A stretch of 64,000 nucleotides of DNA from Myxococcales bacterium (GTDB lineage: Bacteria; Myxococcota_A; Polyangia; Nannocystales; Nannocystaceae). Shown in pieces: positions 26,016-34,855 of this stretch. Position numbers and translations under genes: made by a program. The notes under the pieces are model-generated. The model was not told where the DNA came from. It searched no databases and saw only the letters and a list, made by a program, of their open reading frames with translations. Each line of letters opens with the position of its first letter. Within the stretch, counting starts at the first letter, position 1. The stretch covers positions 496,001 to 560,000 of the forward strand of contig JACKDU010000002.1 in the NCBI GenBank assembly GCA_020633335.1. The letters are read 5' to 3'.

Positions 26016-27532
26016 GCGCGCGCCCCTGGACCCGCGCCGGTCGCCGCCGCTCCGCGCTCGCGCTGGTCGCCGCGGCGCTCCTCGTCGGCGGGCTCGTCGG
26101 GCGCCTCGGGGCTGGCGGGGCGATCGCCCGCCGCGGCGATCCGGCGCTGGTCTTCGCCGTCCTGATGGTCCTGGTGACCGTCGGCCTGACCCTCCTCGGG
26201 CTCCTGATCACCCTCCGCGGCGCCTTCGGCTGGCCCCTCGCCCGCTTTGTCCTGATCCCGCTCGGCCTCGGCCGACCCGCCGCCTACCTCGCGCGCCACG
26301 CCAACCAGTGGCAGCGCGATCCCGAGGGCGGGGCGGCGCTCGCCGAGGCGCTCGCGCTCCTCCGGCGGCCGCGCCACGACCCCGCGGCGGCCGAGCGGAT
26401 CGCCGCGCTGGTCGACAGCGTCGCGACGATCGGCGCCGCTGGGATCACCGCGTCGGCGCTCGCCAGCGCGAGCCGGGGCGACCGCGACGGCGCCCGCGAG
26501 CTCCTCCTCGGCGCCCTCGAGATCGAGGGGACCAAGGCGCTCCCCTTCCCCCAGCGGATCGCCCGGGCCTGGCTGATCGCCGACGCGGCCGAGCGCGGCC
26601 GCTGGCGCCGGGTGGTCGAGCTCGCCGACGCGCGCGGCCCCGCCCTGCCAGCGAGCGCCCGCCTCCTCGCCGGCGCCGCCGCCCGCTTCGCCGGCACCCA
26701 CTCGCCGACCGACACCGGCCTCTGGATCCTCTGGCTCTTGAGCCCTGGCCACAAGGACAGCCGCCCGCTCCTCGAACGTGCGATCGCCACCCCCCGGGTG
26801 CTCCACCGCCGCCCCGACCTCGAGGAGGCGCCGGCGCGCGGCGGCGGGGTCGACGAGCTCGGCCCGCTCCCGAGCGAGCCGCTGCCGCGGGCGCTCGCCC
26901 TCCACGCCCACTGGATCGCCCGCGATCCCCTCCACCTCCGCCTGGTCCCGAGCCGCCTCGGCGACCTCTGCCGGGCCTGGGACGAGGTCCACCGCAGCGG
27001 CGCCGCCCGCCGGCAGGCCGAGGCGAGGGCCGCCCGCCTCGGGATCCTCGGCCAGGCCGAGGCGATCGTCGAGCGCTTCCACGACGAGGTCGCGGCCGAC
27101 CTCGCGGACCTCTCCCTGCGCTCCGGCGTGGCGATCGCCGGCCTCGTCGATCCGCCGGGCGAGCTCTCCCAGCGGGCGATCTTCCGGGTCCGCTCGCAGC
27201 TCCTCGAGGGCGTCGAGGAGCTCGCCGAGACCATGGAGTCGCGGACCGTCGACAAGCGCGCGCTCCCGGCGGTCGAGGAGTGGCGGGCCTGGAGCGAGCT
27301 CCGGCGGCGCTACGAGCGGGCCGGAGCGCTCGGCGGCCTCGACCTCCGGCGCCTGATGTTCCCGCAGGTCCACCGCTCCGCCTGCAACTTCGCGGTCTGG
27401 CTGTGGAACGAGCGCAAGGAGACCGGGATCGCCAAGCCGATCTTCCGCTGGCTCCTCACCGAGGCCGAGGCGGTCGGCGACGAGGCGGCGATCGATCTCC
27501 AGCGGCGCAACCTCGGGGTCAAGGGCGGCTAG
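26012..27532 (+). CDS. Membrane protein of the Hsp70-like operon
   Basis: 506 residues starting with GTG inside the stop of the previous gene (GTGA). Two transmembrane helices (about residues 15-33 and 46-70) are followed by a large soluble, mainly helical domain rich in Arg, Ala, Leu and Glu, with amphipathic repeats (for example DRDGARELLLGALEIEG) that could be TPR-like. I recognise no enzyme motif. Its tight coupling to the chaperone and J-like genes suggests a membrane anchor or client-handling subunit. Confidence 0.65.
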   Translation: MSARPWTRAGRRRSALALVAAALLVGGLVGRLGAGGAIARRGDPALVFAVLMVLVTVGLTLLGLLITLRGAFGWPLARFVLIPLGLGRPAAYLARHANQWQRDPEGGAALAEALALLRRPRHDPAAAERIAALVDSVATIGAAGITASALASASRGDRDGARELLLGALEIEGTKALPFPQRIARAWLIADAAERGRWRRVVELADARGPALPASARLLAGAAARFAGTHSPTDTGLWILWLLSPGHKDSRPLLERAIATPRVLHRRPDLEEAPARGGGVDELGPLPSEPLPRALALHAHWIARDPLHLRLVPSRLGDLCRAWDEVHRSGAARRQAEARAARLGILGQAEAIVERFHDEVAADLADLSLRSGVAIAGLVDPPGELSQRAIFRVRSQLLEGVEELAETMESRTVDKRALPAVEEWRAWSELRRRYERAGALGGLDLRRLMFPQVHRSACNFAVWLWNERKETGIAKPIFRWLLTEAEAVGDEAAIDLQRRNLGVKGG

Positions 27533-27598
27533 GCGCTCGAACCTGTCTCTTCGGACACCACCGAGAGGCGCGCGACCGCGCACATCCCATCGAGCGCC
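27532..27598 (+). terminator. Inverted repeat after the Hsp70 operon
   Basis: GGCGCTCGA at 27532-27540 is complementary to TCGAGCGCC at 27590-27598, bracketing a smaller TGTC/GGACA hairpin. It begins on the last base of the stop codon. No U-tract, so termination is only possible. Confidence 0.3.
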
Positions 27599-27647
27599 CC
27601 ACCCTTGCGGAGGCTCCGTCCCCTCGGCACGATCAGCGCGCCCCCGC

Positions 27648-28991
27648 GTGGACGACCTCGAGCCGATCATCACGACCTCCGAGCTCGCCGCCCACCGCGA
27701 TCCCGGCGACGCCTGGGTGGCGATCGACGGGGTGGTCTACGACCTCGGCCGCTTCCTCGCCGAGCACCCCGGCGGCCCGGTGATCGAGCGCTGCCTCGGC
27801 CGCGAGTCCGGGGCGCTGATCCGGGCGAGCCACGTCGCCGAGCTCGATCGCCTCCTCGCCTCCCCGGCCTGGCGCGCGAAGGCCGGGATCCGCCGCGTCG
27901 GCCGCCTCAAGGACGCCGCGATCTGGCGGGTGAAGGGCCGCTGGGGCTCCCGCGTCGTCTTCCCGCGCGAGGACGACGAGCTCGGCGTCGAGCTCCGTCG
28001 CCGCGTCCGGGCCTACCTCGCAAGCGCGTCGCTGCCGGCGATCCCCCGCAACGGCGCGCTCCTCGATGTGATCATCGTCGGCGGCCTCTTCTTCCTGACC
28101 TGGTACGGCGGCCTCGTCCTCGGCCACGCCTGGATCGCCGCCCTCTGCGGGGTGATGACCGCGCTCCTCGGCATGAAGCTCGGCCACGCCGCGCTCCACG
28201 GCGGCTTCGCCCGGACGCCGTGGATCCGCCGCCTCGCCGGCCACGCCTTCGACTTCGCCGGCGCCTCGTCGATCGCCTGGGAGATCGAGCACGACGACCA
28301 CCACTTCAACACCAACACGACGATCGACACCGACCTCCAGCACTGGCCGCTCCTCCGCCTCCACCCCGCGCAGCCGCGGCGCTGGCATCACCGCCTCCAG
28401 CACCTCTACGTGCTCCCGCTCTACTCCCTGGTCGCCGCCCGCTGGTGGCTGATGAGCCCGATCGAGGGCCTCGCCGGCCGGGGCGCGCGTCGCCAGGTGA
28501 TCCCGCTCCTCCTCCGCGCGGCCAACCTCGCGCTCCTCGCCGCGCCCTTCTTCCTCTTCCCGGCGGCCGAGGCCGCGGGCCTCCTGGCGATCTACTTCGT
28601 CACCACGAGCTACGTCACCAGCCTCAACTTCGCGGTCACCCACGTCAACGATCGCGTCGAGTACATCGGCGAGGCCGGCCCGACGCGCTCCTGGACCGAG
28701 GAACAGATCCGCACGGCGAGCGACTGGCGGGCCGGCTCACGGGTCTTCTGCTGGCTCAGCGGCGGGCTCAACCATCAGATCGAGCACCACCTCTTCCCCA
28801 CCCTCGATCCCCGCCACTACCCGGCGATTGCGGCGATCGTCGAGGCGCTCTGCCGCGAGCGCCAGATCCCCTACCGCAACTTCCCGACCTTTCGATCGAT
28901 CCTCGCGGCCCACCTCCGCCACCTGCGGGCGATGGGACGGCGTGAGGACGCGGCCGAGCGCGCCGCTTCGGCGCAGGCCCAGGTCGGCTAG
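27648..28991 (+). CDS. Cytochrome b5-fused front-end fatty acid desaturase
   Basis: 447 residues. The N-terminal cytochrome b5 domain has the haem motif HPGG at H40 and a second His near 62. The desaturase part has three histidine boxes: H180-H184 (HAALH), H215-H219 (HDDHH) and Q377-H381 (QIEHH). The Gln in the third box and the fused b5 domain are typical of front-end (delta-5/6) desaturases that make polyunsaturated fatty acids. Membrane helices surround the boxes, so it acts in the inner membrane, probably on phospholipid-bound or CoA-bound acyl chains. It starts with GTG; no strong Shine-Dalgarno. The regioselectivity cannot be read from sequence. Confidence 0.9.
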   Translation: MDDLEPIITTSELAAHRDPGDAWVAIDGVVYDLGRFLAEHPGGPVIERCLGRESGALIRASHVAELDRLLASPAWRAKAGIRRVGRLKDAAIWRVKGRWGSRVVFPREDDELGVELRRRVRAYLASASLPAIPRNGALLDVIIVGGLFFLTWYGGLVLGHAWIAALCGVMTALLGMKLGHAALHGGFARTPWIRRLAGHAFDFAGASSIAWEIEHDDHHFNTNTTIDTDLQHWPLLRLHPAQPRRWHHRLQHLYVLPLYSLVAARWWLMSPIEGLAGRGARRQVIPLLLRAANLALLAAPFFLFPAAEAAGLLAIYFVTTSYVTSLNFAVTHVNDRVEYIGEAGPTRSWTEEQIRTASDWRAGSRVFCWLSGGLNHQIEHHLFPTLDPRHYPAIAAIVEALCRERQIPYRNFPTFRSILAAHLRHLRAMGRREDAAERAASAQAQVG

Positions 28992-30148
28992 ATCGCGGCC
29001 CGGAGGATCGACGCGAGCGCGTCGTCGCTGAGCTCGACCGGGTTGCCGCGCATCGAGCTCGACCGCCGGGCAGCCGCGACGATCGCGGGGATCTCCGCCT
29101 CGCCGACCCCGTAGGCCGCGAGCCGCTGGATCCCGAGCTCGTCGGCGAGGCGCGCGAGCCAGGCGACGCCGGCGTCGATCGTCGCGTCTGGCCATCCGGT
29201 CAGGAGGCGCGCGACCTCGAGGTAGCGATCGAGCGAGGCCGCGGCCGCGTCGCCGCGGCGGGCTCGGAGCGCCGCGACGTTGGCGGCGACCACCGGCGGC
29301 AGGAGGCGGGCGCAGACGGCCCCGTGGGGCGCCGGGAACATCCCGCCGATCGGCCCCGCGAAGCCGTGGACCGCCCCGAGCTTGGCGTTCGCCAGGGCGA
29401 GGCCGCCGAAGAGGCTGGCCAGCGCCATCTCCGTGCGGGCCTCGAGATCATCGCCGTCGGCGACCGCCCGCCGGAGGGCGCCGGCCGCCCGGGCGATCCC
29501 GTCGCGGGCGAGCGCGTCGGTGATCGGGCTCGGCTGATTGCAGACGTAGGGCTCGATCACCTGGGTGAGCGCGTCGAGGCCGACGTCGGCGGTCAGCGCC
29601 GGCGGCATCGAGCGCGTCAACCCGGGATCGACGATCGCCACCGGCGGCAGCATCTTCGGCGAGCGCAGGCTGACCTTGACCCGCGCCTCGGGGACCGCGA
29701 GGACCGCGTTGCGGGTGACCTCGGAGCCGGTGCCCGCCGTCGTCGGGATCGCCACGAAGGGCGCCGGATCCTCGCTCAGCGGCCGCCCGCGACCGACGAC
29801 CTCGAGGTAGTCGAGGGGCTCGCCGGGGTTGGTCAGGAGGGCGGCGATCGCCTTGCCGGCGTCGATCGCCGAGCCGCCGCCGAGGCCGATGACGAGGTCG
29901 CAGCCGGCCTCCCGCGCCCGCGCGACGCCGGCCAGCGCGTCGGCGACGGTCGGCTCGCCGCCCACCGTCCAGCCGACGATCTCGACGCCGGCGTCGGCGA
30001 TCGCGTCGATGACCGCGGGGAAGCGCCGCGGCGCCCGACCAGTGACCAGGAGCGCGCGCCGACCGAGGGACGCGGCGATCGCCCCAGCCTCGATCCCGCG
30101 CCCGACCCCGAAGAGGATCCTCCCCGCGCTCGCAAATTCGAAATTCAC
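28988..30148 (-). CDS. Iron-containing alcohol dehydrogenase (subfamily with Gln for one metal ligand)
   Basis: 386 residues of group III (Fe-ADH). The NAD-binding GLGGGSAIDAGKAIA and TTAGTGSEVT motifs and the metal-site region AVHGFAGPIGGMFPAPHG (with both His) are present. At the first site the usual DAxxH is DALTQ, so one His ligand is replaced by Gln, as I recall for a subgroup of this family. It probably oxidises or reduces a small alcohol/aldehyde. It lies one base downstream of the ABM protein gene (same operon) and its 3' end overlaps the desaturase by four bases, convergently. Confidence 0.85.
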   Translation of the reverse strand: MNFEFASAGRILFGVGRGIEAGAIAASLGRRALLVTGRAPRRFPAVIDAIADAGVEIVGWTVGGEPTVADALAGVARAREAGCDLVIGLGGGSAIDAGKAIAALLTNPGEPLDYLEVVGRGRPLSEDPAPFVAIPTTAGTGSEVTRNAVLAVPEARVKVSLRSPKMLPPVAIVDPGLTRSMPPALTADVGLDALTQVIEPYVCNQPSPITDALARDGIARAAGALRRAVADGDDLEARTEMALASLFGGLALANAKLGAVHGFAGPIGGMFPAPHGAVCARLLPPVVAANVAALRARRGDAAAASLDRYLEVARLLTGWPDATIDAGVAWLARLADELGIQRLAAYGVGEAEIPAIVAAARRSSSMRGNPVELSDDALASILRAAI

Positions 30149-30149
30149 G

Positions 30150-30455
30150 CTACCAGCCCGCCTCGTCGGGGAAGACCTCGCGGTAGACGATCGCCGAGCG
30201 CGGCTCGGCCATCATCGACGCGACCGCGTCGCGCCAGGTCCTGTAGTGCTCGGTCTCCTTGTGACGCGCCGGATCGTCGACCGTCCGGTAGACCTCGACG
30301 AGGACGAAGCGGGTCGGATCGTCCTTCGCCTGGATCACGTCGAAGCGGGCGATCCCCGGCTCTTGCACGCTCGCGCGGGCGTTGGCGACGCTCGCCTCCT
30401 TGAAGGCGTCGACCGCCTCCTCCTTGACGTGGACGAAGACGTGGACGATGTGCAT
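30150..30455 (-). CDS. ABM-domain (antibiotic biosynthesis monooxygenase-like) protein
   Basis: 101 residues of the dimeric ABM fold: an N-terminal strand (IVHVFVHVKEEAVDAF), the GIARFDVIQAKDDPTRFVLVEVYRT core and the H-ETEHYRTWRD segment typical of LsrG/YgiN-like quinol monooxygenases or isomerase-like members. It precedes the iron-containing dehydrogenase by one base; pairing of the two suggests one works on the aldehyde or quinone produced by the other. A GATAGT hexamer lies eight bases before the ATG. Confidence 0.83.
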   Translation of the reverse strand: MHIVHVFVHVKEEAVDAFKEASVANARASVQEPGIARFDVIQAKDDPTRFVLVEVYRTVDDPARHKETEHYRTWRDAVASMMAEPRSAIVYREVFPDEAGW

Positions 30456-30463
30456 CGCCGTCG

Positions 30464-30469
30464 ACTATC
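30464..30469 (-). promoter_or_regulatory. -10 hexamer GATAGT before the ABM gene
   Basis: GATAGT on the minus strand ends eight bases before the ATG at 30455; leaderless-type start for the ABM/Fe-ADH unit. Confidence 0.35.
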
Positions 30470-30502
30470 GCCCAGCCGCCGCCCCGCGAGAAGGGGGTGG
30501 GC

Positions 30503-31207
30503 TCACTCGACCGGCGCGCCGCTGAGGTCGCAGCCGGCGAGGTGCCAGCCCGGCCGATCGCCGCTGATCACCACCCGCACCGGCCCGCTCCCCGCGTCCT
30601 CCGGCCGCTCGTGGCGGTAGAGGAGCGTCGAGCGCTCGTCGCCGGCGACGCTGAAGGACGCGGCGCCGTCACTCGCGGTGAAGGTCGTCCCGGGCTGCGA
30701 CGCCTCGACCGCGCACTCGACGAGGTAGCGGTGCCCGGCCTCCGCCTCAAAGGTCAGGTAGGCGGCCGGACGAAGGGGCCCGCGGAAGACCTCGGGCGCC
30801 CCGCGGAAGCTCGCGTGGTCGCCCCGGAGATCGACGTGACCGCCGCGCGAGACGAGATCGAGGCGCTGACCGCCGGCGGCGATCGGCTCGCGCACGCCGA
30901 GGGCGATCGGCCCGTCGATCGCCGCGGCCGCGACCCCGAGGAGCGCCGCCCGCTCGCGCGCCGGCAGGCGGCGGAGCTCGAAGCCCGGCGCGTCGTCATC
31001 CGCCGCGAGCGAGGCGACGAGGGCCGCGTCGAGCCGGCTCGCGCCGCGATCGCGGAGGCGACGGGCGGCCGCCTCGGCGTCGGACTCCGCGCTCGGGCTC
31101 GTCGCGTCGGCGACCTCGTCGGGTCCGCTTGAGGCGTCGATCGCCCCGCTCGCCGCGACCAACCCGAGACCGACGAAGAGGACGAGGACCCGACGGAACA
31201 TCGCCAT
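30503..31207 (-). CDS. Secreted hypothetical protein
   Basis: 234 residues with an N-terminal signal peptide (MAMFRRVLVLFVGLGLVAASGA). The mature part begins with a Ser/Asp/Ala-rich linker, a helical Ala/Arg region, then a strand-rich C-terminal domain (YLTFEAEAGHRYLVECAVEA, RVVISGDRPGWHLAGCDLSG) containing two Cys. The EAEAGHRYLV pattern resembles pre-peptidase or beta-sandwich domains of secreted proteins, but the similarity is weak. A TAGGGT hexamer lies six bases before the ATG. It lies immediately downstream of mnmG on the same strand. Confidence 0.6.
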   Translation of the reverse strand: MAMFRRVLVLFVGLGLVAASGAIDASSGPDEVADATSPSAESDAEAAARRLRDRGASRLDAALVASLAADDDAPGFELRRLPARERAALLGVAAAAIDGPIALGVREPIAAGGQRLDLVSRGGHVDLRGDHASFRGAPEVFRGPLRPAAYLTFEAEAGHRYLVECAVEASQPGTTFTASDGAASFSVAGDERSTLLYRHERPEDAGSGPVRVVISGDRPGWHLAGCDLSGAPVE

Positions 31208-31327
31208 GGCCCCACCCTACGACAGAAGCCCGCGCGATCGCGACCACCTGCCCCAAAAGACAGAGTGATGGAAGGGTGCGAAGCGATCGGCGCGCAAGTC
31301 GATGCACATGCGAAGGCGAGTGCCCGA

Positions 31328-33175
31328 TCAGCCCGCGCGGCCGCTCCCCGACGACGCCGCCGACAGCCCGCCCTCGTCCGTGCCGCTCGCCTCACCCCGC
31401 CGCAGGAGCGCCCGCGCGTGGGCCCAGACGCAGATCAGCGCCGCCGGCGTGATCCCCGGGATCCGCGCGGCCTGGCCGGTGCTGGTCGGCCGCACCCGGG
31501 CGAGGCGCTCGGCCGCCTCCCGCGTGAGGCCCGCGAGCGCGTGGTAGTCGACGTCTGCGGGCAGCGGCAGCTCCTGGCCGGCCGCCCCGCGGATCCGCGC
31601 GATCTCCCGCGCCTGCCGCTCGCGGTAGCCGGCGTAGCAGCGCTCTGCGCGCGCTCGCGCGCCGATCCACGCCTCCAGCCCCTCGGCCTCGGGCTCGCGC
31701 CCCCGCTCGAGGGCGACGATCGCCTGCCCCACCCGCTCGAGGCGCGCCTGCACCCGCGCGTGGCGGGCCGGCGTGATTAGCCCCGCGATCGCGGCGAGCT
31801 CGCTGAGCCGGGCGTCAGCGTTGTCCTCGCGGAGGATCATCCGGTACTCGGCGCGCGACGTGAACATCCGGTAGGGCTCGTCGCAGCCCTGGGTCACGAG
31901 GTCGTCGATCATCACGCCGACATAGCCCTGGTCGCGGCCGATCCGCAGCGGCTCGGCGCCGACGAGTGCGAGGGCCGCGTTGGCGCCGGCGACGAGCCCC
32001 TGCGCGCCGGCCTCCTCGTAGCCCGAGGTCCCGTTGATCTGACCGGCGAAGAAGAGCCCGTCGATCGCCTTGGCGGCGAGGCGATGATCGAGCGCGCGGG
32101 CGTCGACCGCGTCGTACTCGACCGCGTAGCCCGGCCGCAGGATCACCGCCGCCTCGAGCCCCGGGATCGTCCGGATCATCGCCTCCTGGACCGCCGCCGG
32201 CAGGCTCGTCGAGATCCCGTTGGGGTAGACGGAGACGGTGTCCAGGCCCTCCGGCTCGAGGAAGACCTGATGGCGCGCCTTGTCGGCGAAGCGGACGATC
32301 TTGTCCTCGATCGACGGGCAGTAGCGAGGGCCGCGTCCGGTGATCGCCCCGCCGTAGATCGGCGACTCGTGGAGGTGGCGGCGGATCAGCTCGTGGGTCG
32401 CCGCGCCGGTCCAGGTCAGGGAGCACTCGACCTGCGGGAGGATCGGCGGCGGCCCCTCGAGATCGTCGGGGAGCGTGAAGCGAGGCAGCGGCGCCTCGCT
32501 CGGCTGACGCTCGAGGCGCGGGTCATCCCAGGCGATCGTCCGCCCGTCGAGGCGCGCCGGCGTGCCGGTCTTGAGGCGCCGCAGGTCGAAGCCCAGCGCC
32601 CGCAGCGAGCGCGAGAGCTCGCTCGCCGGCGGCTCGCCGACCCGACCGCCGGGGGTCTGCTCGCCGCCGGTGTGGAGCACCCCGCCGAGGAAGGTGCCGG
32701 TGGTCACGACCACGGCGTCGGCGTCGATCCGACCGCCGCCGACCAGCTCGACCCCGCGGACCCGAGCGCCGTCGACCGCGATCGCCGCGACCAGCCCCTC
32801 GATCACCTCGATCGCCGGGTGGCCGAGGAGCGCCGCGCGGGCGATCCCCCCGTAGCGCGCCTTGTCGACCTGGAGGCGCGTCGCCCTGACCGCCGGCCCC
32901 TTGCTCGCGTTGAGGATCCGCCCGTGGATCGCCGCTCGATCGGCGGTCCGCCCCATGAAGCCGCCGAGGGCGTCGATCTCGTGGACCAGGTGCCCCTTGG
33001 CGACCCCGCCGACGCTCGGGTTGCAGGGGGTCTGGCCGATCGTGTCGAGGCGCCCGGTGACGACGATCACCCGCGGCCGACCCCCGCCCCGCCCGGCGGC
33101 GACGCGGGCGGCCGCGAAGGCGGCCTCGAGCCCGGCATGGCCGGCGCCGACGACGATGAGGGTGGGCCCCGACAT
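31328..33175 (-). CDS. mnmG: tRNA uridine-5-carboxymethylaminomethyl(34) synthesis enzyme MnmG
   Basis: The FAD-binding partner of MnmE that modifies U34 in the anticodon of several tRNAs. 615 residues with the N-terminal FAD motif VVGAGHAGLEAA, the conserved CNPSVGGVAKGHLV block, GTFLGGVLHTGGEQTPGGR, RLKTGTPARLDG and the second nucleotide-binding signature FFAGQINGTSGYEEAGAQGL. The C-terminal helical domain (TPARHARVQARLERV onwards) ends in a short Gly/Ser tail. Monocistronic and divergent from cobA-hemD; a TACCCT hexamer lies nine bases before its ATG. mnmE is not in the window. Confidence 0.96.
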   Translation of the reverse strand: MSGPTLIVVGAGHAGLEAAFAAARVAAGRGGGRPRVIVVTGRLDTIGQTPCNPSVGGVAKGHLVHEIDALGGFMGRTADRAAIHGRILNASKGPAVRATRLQVDKARYGGIARAALLGHPAIEVIEGLVAAIAVDGARVRGVELVGGGRIDADAVVVTTGTFLGGVLHTGGEQTPGGRVGEPPASELSRSLRALGFDLRRLKTGTPARLDGRTIAWDDPRLERQPSEAPLPRFTLPDDLEGPPPILPQVECSLTWTGAATHELIRRHLHESPIYGGAITGRGPRYCPSIEDKIVRFADKARHQVFLEPEGLDTVSVYPNGISTSLPAAVQEAMIRTIPGLEAAVILRPGYAVEYDAVDARALDHRLAAKAIDGLFFAGQINGTSGYEEAGAQGLVAGANAALALVGAEPLRIGRDQGYVGVMIDDLVTQGCDEPYRMFTSRAEYRMILREDNADARLSELAAIAGLITPARHARVQARLERVGQAIVALERGREPEAEGLEAWIGARARAERCYAGYRERQAREIARIRGAAGQELPLPADVDYHALAGLTREAAERLARVRPTSTGQAARIPGITPAALICVWAHARALLRRGEASGTDEGGLSAASSGSGRAG

Positions 33176-33184
33176 GGCCGCGGG

Positions 33185-33190
33185 AGGGTA
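33185..33190 (-). promoter_or_regulatory. mnmG: -10 hexamer TACCCT before mnmG
   Basis: On the minus strand TACCCT ends nine bases before the mnmG ATG; no Shine-Dalgarno. Confidence 0.45.
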
Positions 33191-33208
33191 GCAGATCGCC
33201 GCGGAGGC

Positions 33209-33214
33209 GATACT
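33209..33214 (+). promoter_or_regulatory. -10 hexamer GATACT before cobA-hemD
   Basis: GATACT ends eight bases before the GTG start at 33223. The two divergent start codons (mnmG and cobA-hemD) are only 47 bases apart, so both promoters must fit in that space and their -35 regions overlap the opposite leader. Confidence 0.45.
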
Positions 33215-33222
33215 CTCGCCCC

Positions 33223-34773
33223 GTGTCTGGCTTCGTCTCGATCGTCGGCGCGGGCCCCTGGGACCCCGAGCTCCTCACCCTCGCCGGCCGCGAGCGCCTC
33301 CGCCGCGCGGACGTCGTGATCGCCGACTACCTGGTCAACCCCGCGCACCTCATGCACTGCCGCGCGGACGCGACGATCCACCAGCGGGTCGCGGGGCCGC
33401 ACGACGGCCGCCTCGATCAGGCGCGGGTCAACGCGCTGATGGTCGAGGAGGCGAACGCCGGCCGCCGGGTCGTGCGCCTCAAGGGCGGCGATCCGATGAT
33501 CTTCGGCCGCGGCTCCGAGGAGGCCGATCACCTGCGCGCCCACGGCGTCGCCTACGAGCTGGTCCCCGGGGTCTCGGCGGCGATCGCCGCCCCGGAGGCC
33601 GCCGGGATCCCGCTCACCCACCGCGATCACACGCCCGCGGTCAGCATCGTCTCGGGCTTCGAGGCCTTCGAGAAGGGCGGCCTCCACGTCGCCTGGGATC
33701 ACCTGGCCAAGAGCGCAGGTACGATCGTCCTGATGATGAGCGTGAAGAACTGCCGGCAGAACGCCGAGCGGCTGATCGCCGGCGGCCGCGATCCCGAGAC
33801 CCCGGCGGCGCTGATCCGCTGGGGCACCCGCGGGATCATGCGGACCCTGGTGGCGACCTTGTCGACGATCGCCGATCGGGCCGACGAGGTCGGCCTGCGG
33901 GCGCCGGCGGTGCTGGTGGTCGGCACCGTCGTCGAGCTCCGCGAGCGGATCGAGTGGTTCGAGCGCCGCCCGCTCTTCGGCCGGCGGATCGTCGTCACCC
34001 GCGCGAGCCACCAGGCCGGCGAGCTGATCCAGCGCCTCGCCGCCGAGGGCGCGGACGCGGTCGCCTTCCCCTGCCTGGCGATCGCGCCGCCCGAGGATCC
34101 CGAGGCGCTGCGCTCGACGGTCGCCGCGATCGCCGACTTCAACGGCGTGATCCTCTCGAGCCCCAACGGGGTCAACGCCTTCTTCGAGGCGCTCGCGGCC
34201 GCCGGCCTCGACGCCCGCGCCCTCGCCGATCGCAAGGTCGCGGTGATCGGCACCGGCACCGCCGGCGCCTGCGAGGCCCGCGGGATCCGACCGGACATCA
34301 TCCCCGCGCAGCCGCGCGCCGAGGGGCTGATCGCCGAGCTCGCCGCCCGCGAGCTCCTCTGCGACCGCTGGCTCCACGTCCGCGCCGACGAGGGCCGCGA
34401 CCTCCTGGGCCCGGCGATCGCCGAGGCCGGCGGGTCGTACCAGCTCGTGATCGGCTACCGGACGATCCGCCCGGCGGTCCCCGAGCTCCTGGTCCGCTCG
34501 CTGCGGGCGCCCGCGGACGGCGGCGAGGGGATCGACGCGATCACCTTCGCCAGCGGCAAGTCGGCGCGGCACTTCCTCGAGACGCTGCGCGAGCACCTCG
34601 GCGACGACGAGGCCCGGGCGATCGTCTCTCGCGCGAAGGTGATCGCGCTCGGGCCTGTGACCGCCGCGGCCGCGCGTGCGCTCGATCTCCGGGTCGACGC
34701 GATCGCCGACGCGACCACCGACGAGGCGATGGTCGCAGCGATCCTCGGGGTCTTCGGCGCTGCGGCGAGCTAG
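33223..34773 (+). CDS. cobA-hemD: Uroporphyrinogen-III C-methyltransferase / uroporphyrinogen-III synthase fusion
   Basis: 516 residues. Residues 1 to about 245 are a SUMT/CobA methyltransferase (VSIVGAGPWDPELLTLAG; ADVVIADYLV; RLKGGDPMIFGRGSEE; PGVSAAIAAPEAAGIPLTHR), making precorrin-2 from uroporphyrinogen III. Residues from about 258 are HemD (RRIVVTRASHQAGELIQRLAAEGADAVAFPCL, ILSSPNGVNAFFEAL, ITFASGKSARHFLE). Such fusions are seen in several Gram-positive and delta-proteobacterial lineages and join the last step of uroporphyrinogen formation to the siroheme/B12 branch. GTG start, no leader. The other haem genes are not here. Confidence 0.93.
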   Translation: MSGFVSIVGAGPWDPELLTLAGRERLRRADVVIADYLVNPAHLMHCRADATIHQRVAGPHDGRLDQARVNALMVEEANAGRRVVRLKGGDPMIFGRGSEEADHLRAHGVAYELVPGVSAAIAAPEAAGIPLTHRDHTPAVSIVSGFEAFEKGGLHVAWDHLAKSAGTIVLMMSVKNCRQNAERLIAGGRDPETPAALIRWGTRGIMRTLVATLSTIADRADEVGLRAPAVLVVGTVVELRERIEWFERRPLFGRRIVVTRASHQAGELIQRLAAEGADAVAFPCLAIAPPEDPEALRSTVAAIADFNGVILSSPNGVNAFFEALAAAGLDARALADRKVAVIGTGTAGACEARGIRPDIIPAQPRAEGLIAELAARELLCDRWLHVRADEGRDLLGPAIAEAGGSYQLVIGYRTIRPAVPELLVRSLRAPADGGEGIDAITFASGKSARHFLETLREHLGDDEARAIVSRAKVIALGPVTAAAARALDLRVDAIADATTDEAMVAAILGVFGAAAS

Positions 34774-34855
34774 GAGCGCATCTCCGGCATCGCCGGGGCG
34801 CCGGCATCAGCCCGCGACCTCGCCACGGAGCGAGGTCAGGCGAGCCCGCGACGCG

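Noticed and set aside
33176..33222. Possible cobalamin or haem-responsive leader before cobA-hemD
   Set aside because: Only 47 bases separate the divergent starts, with -10 hexamers on both sides, so there is no room for a structured leader.
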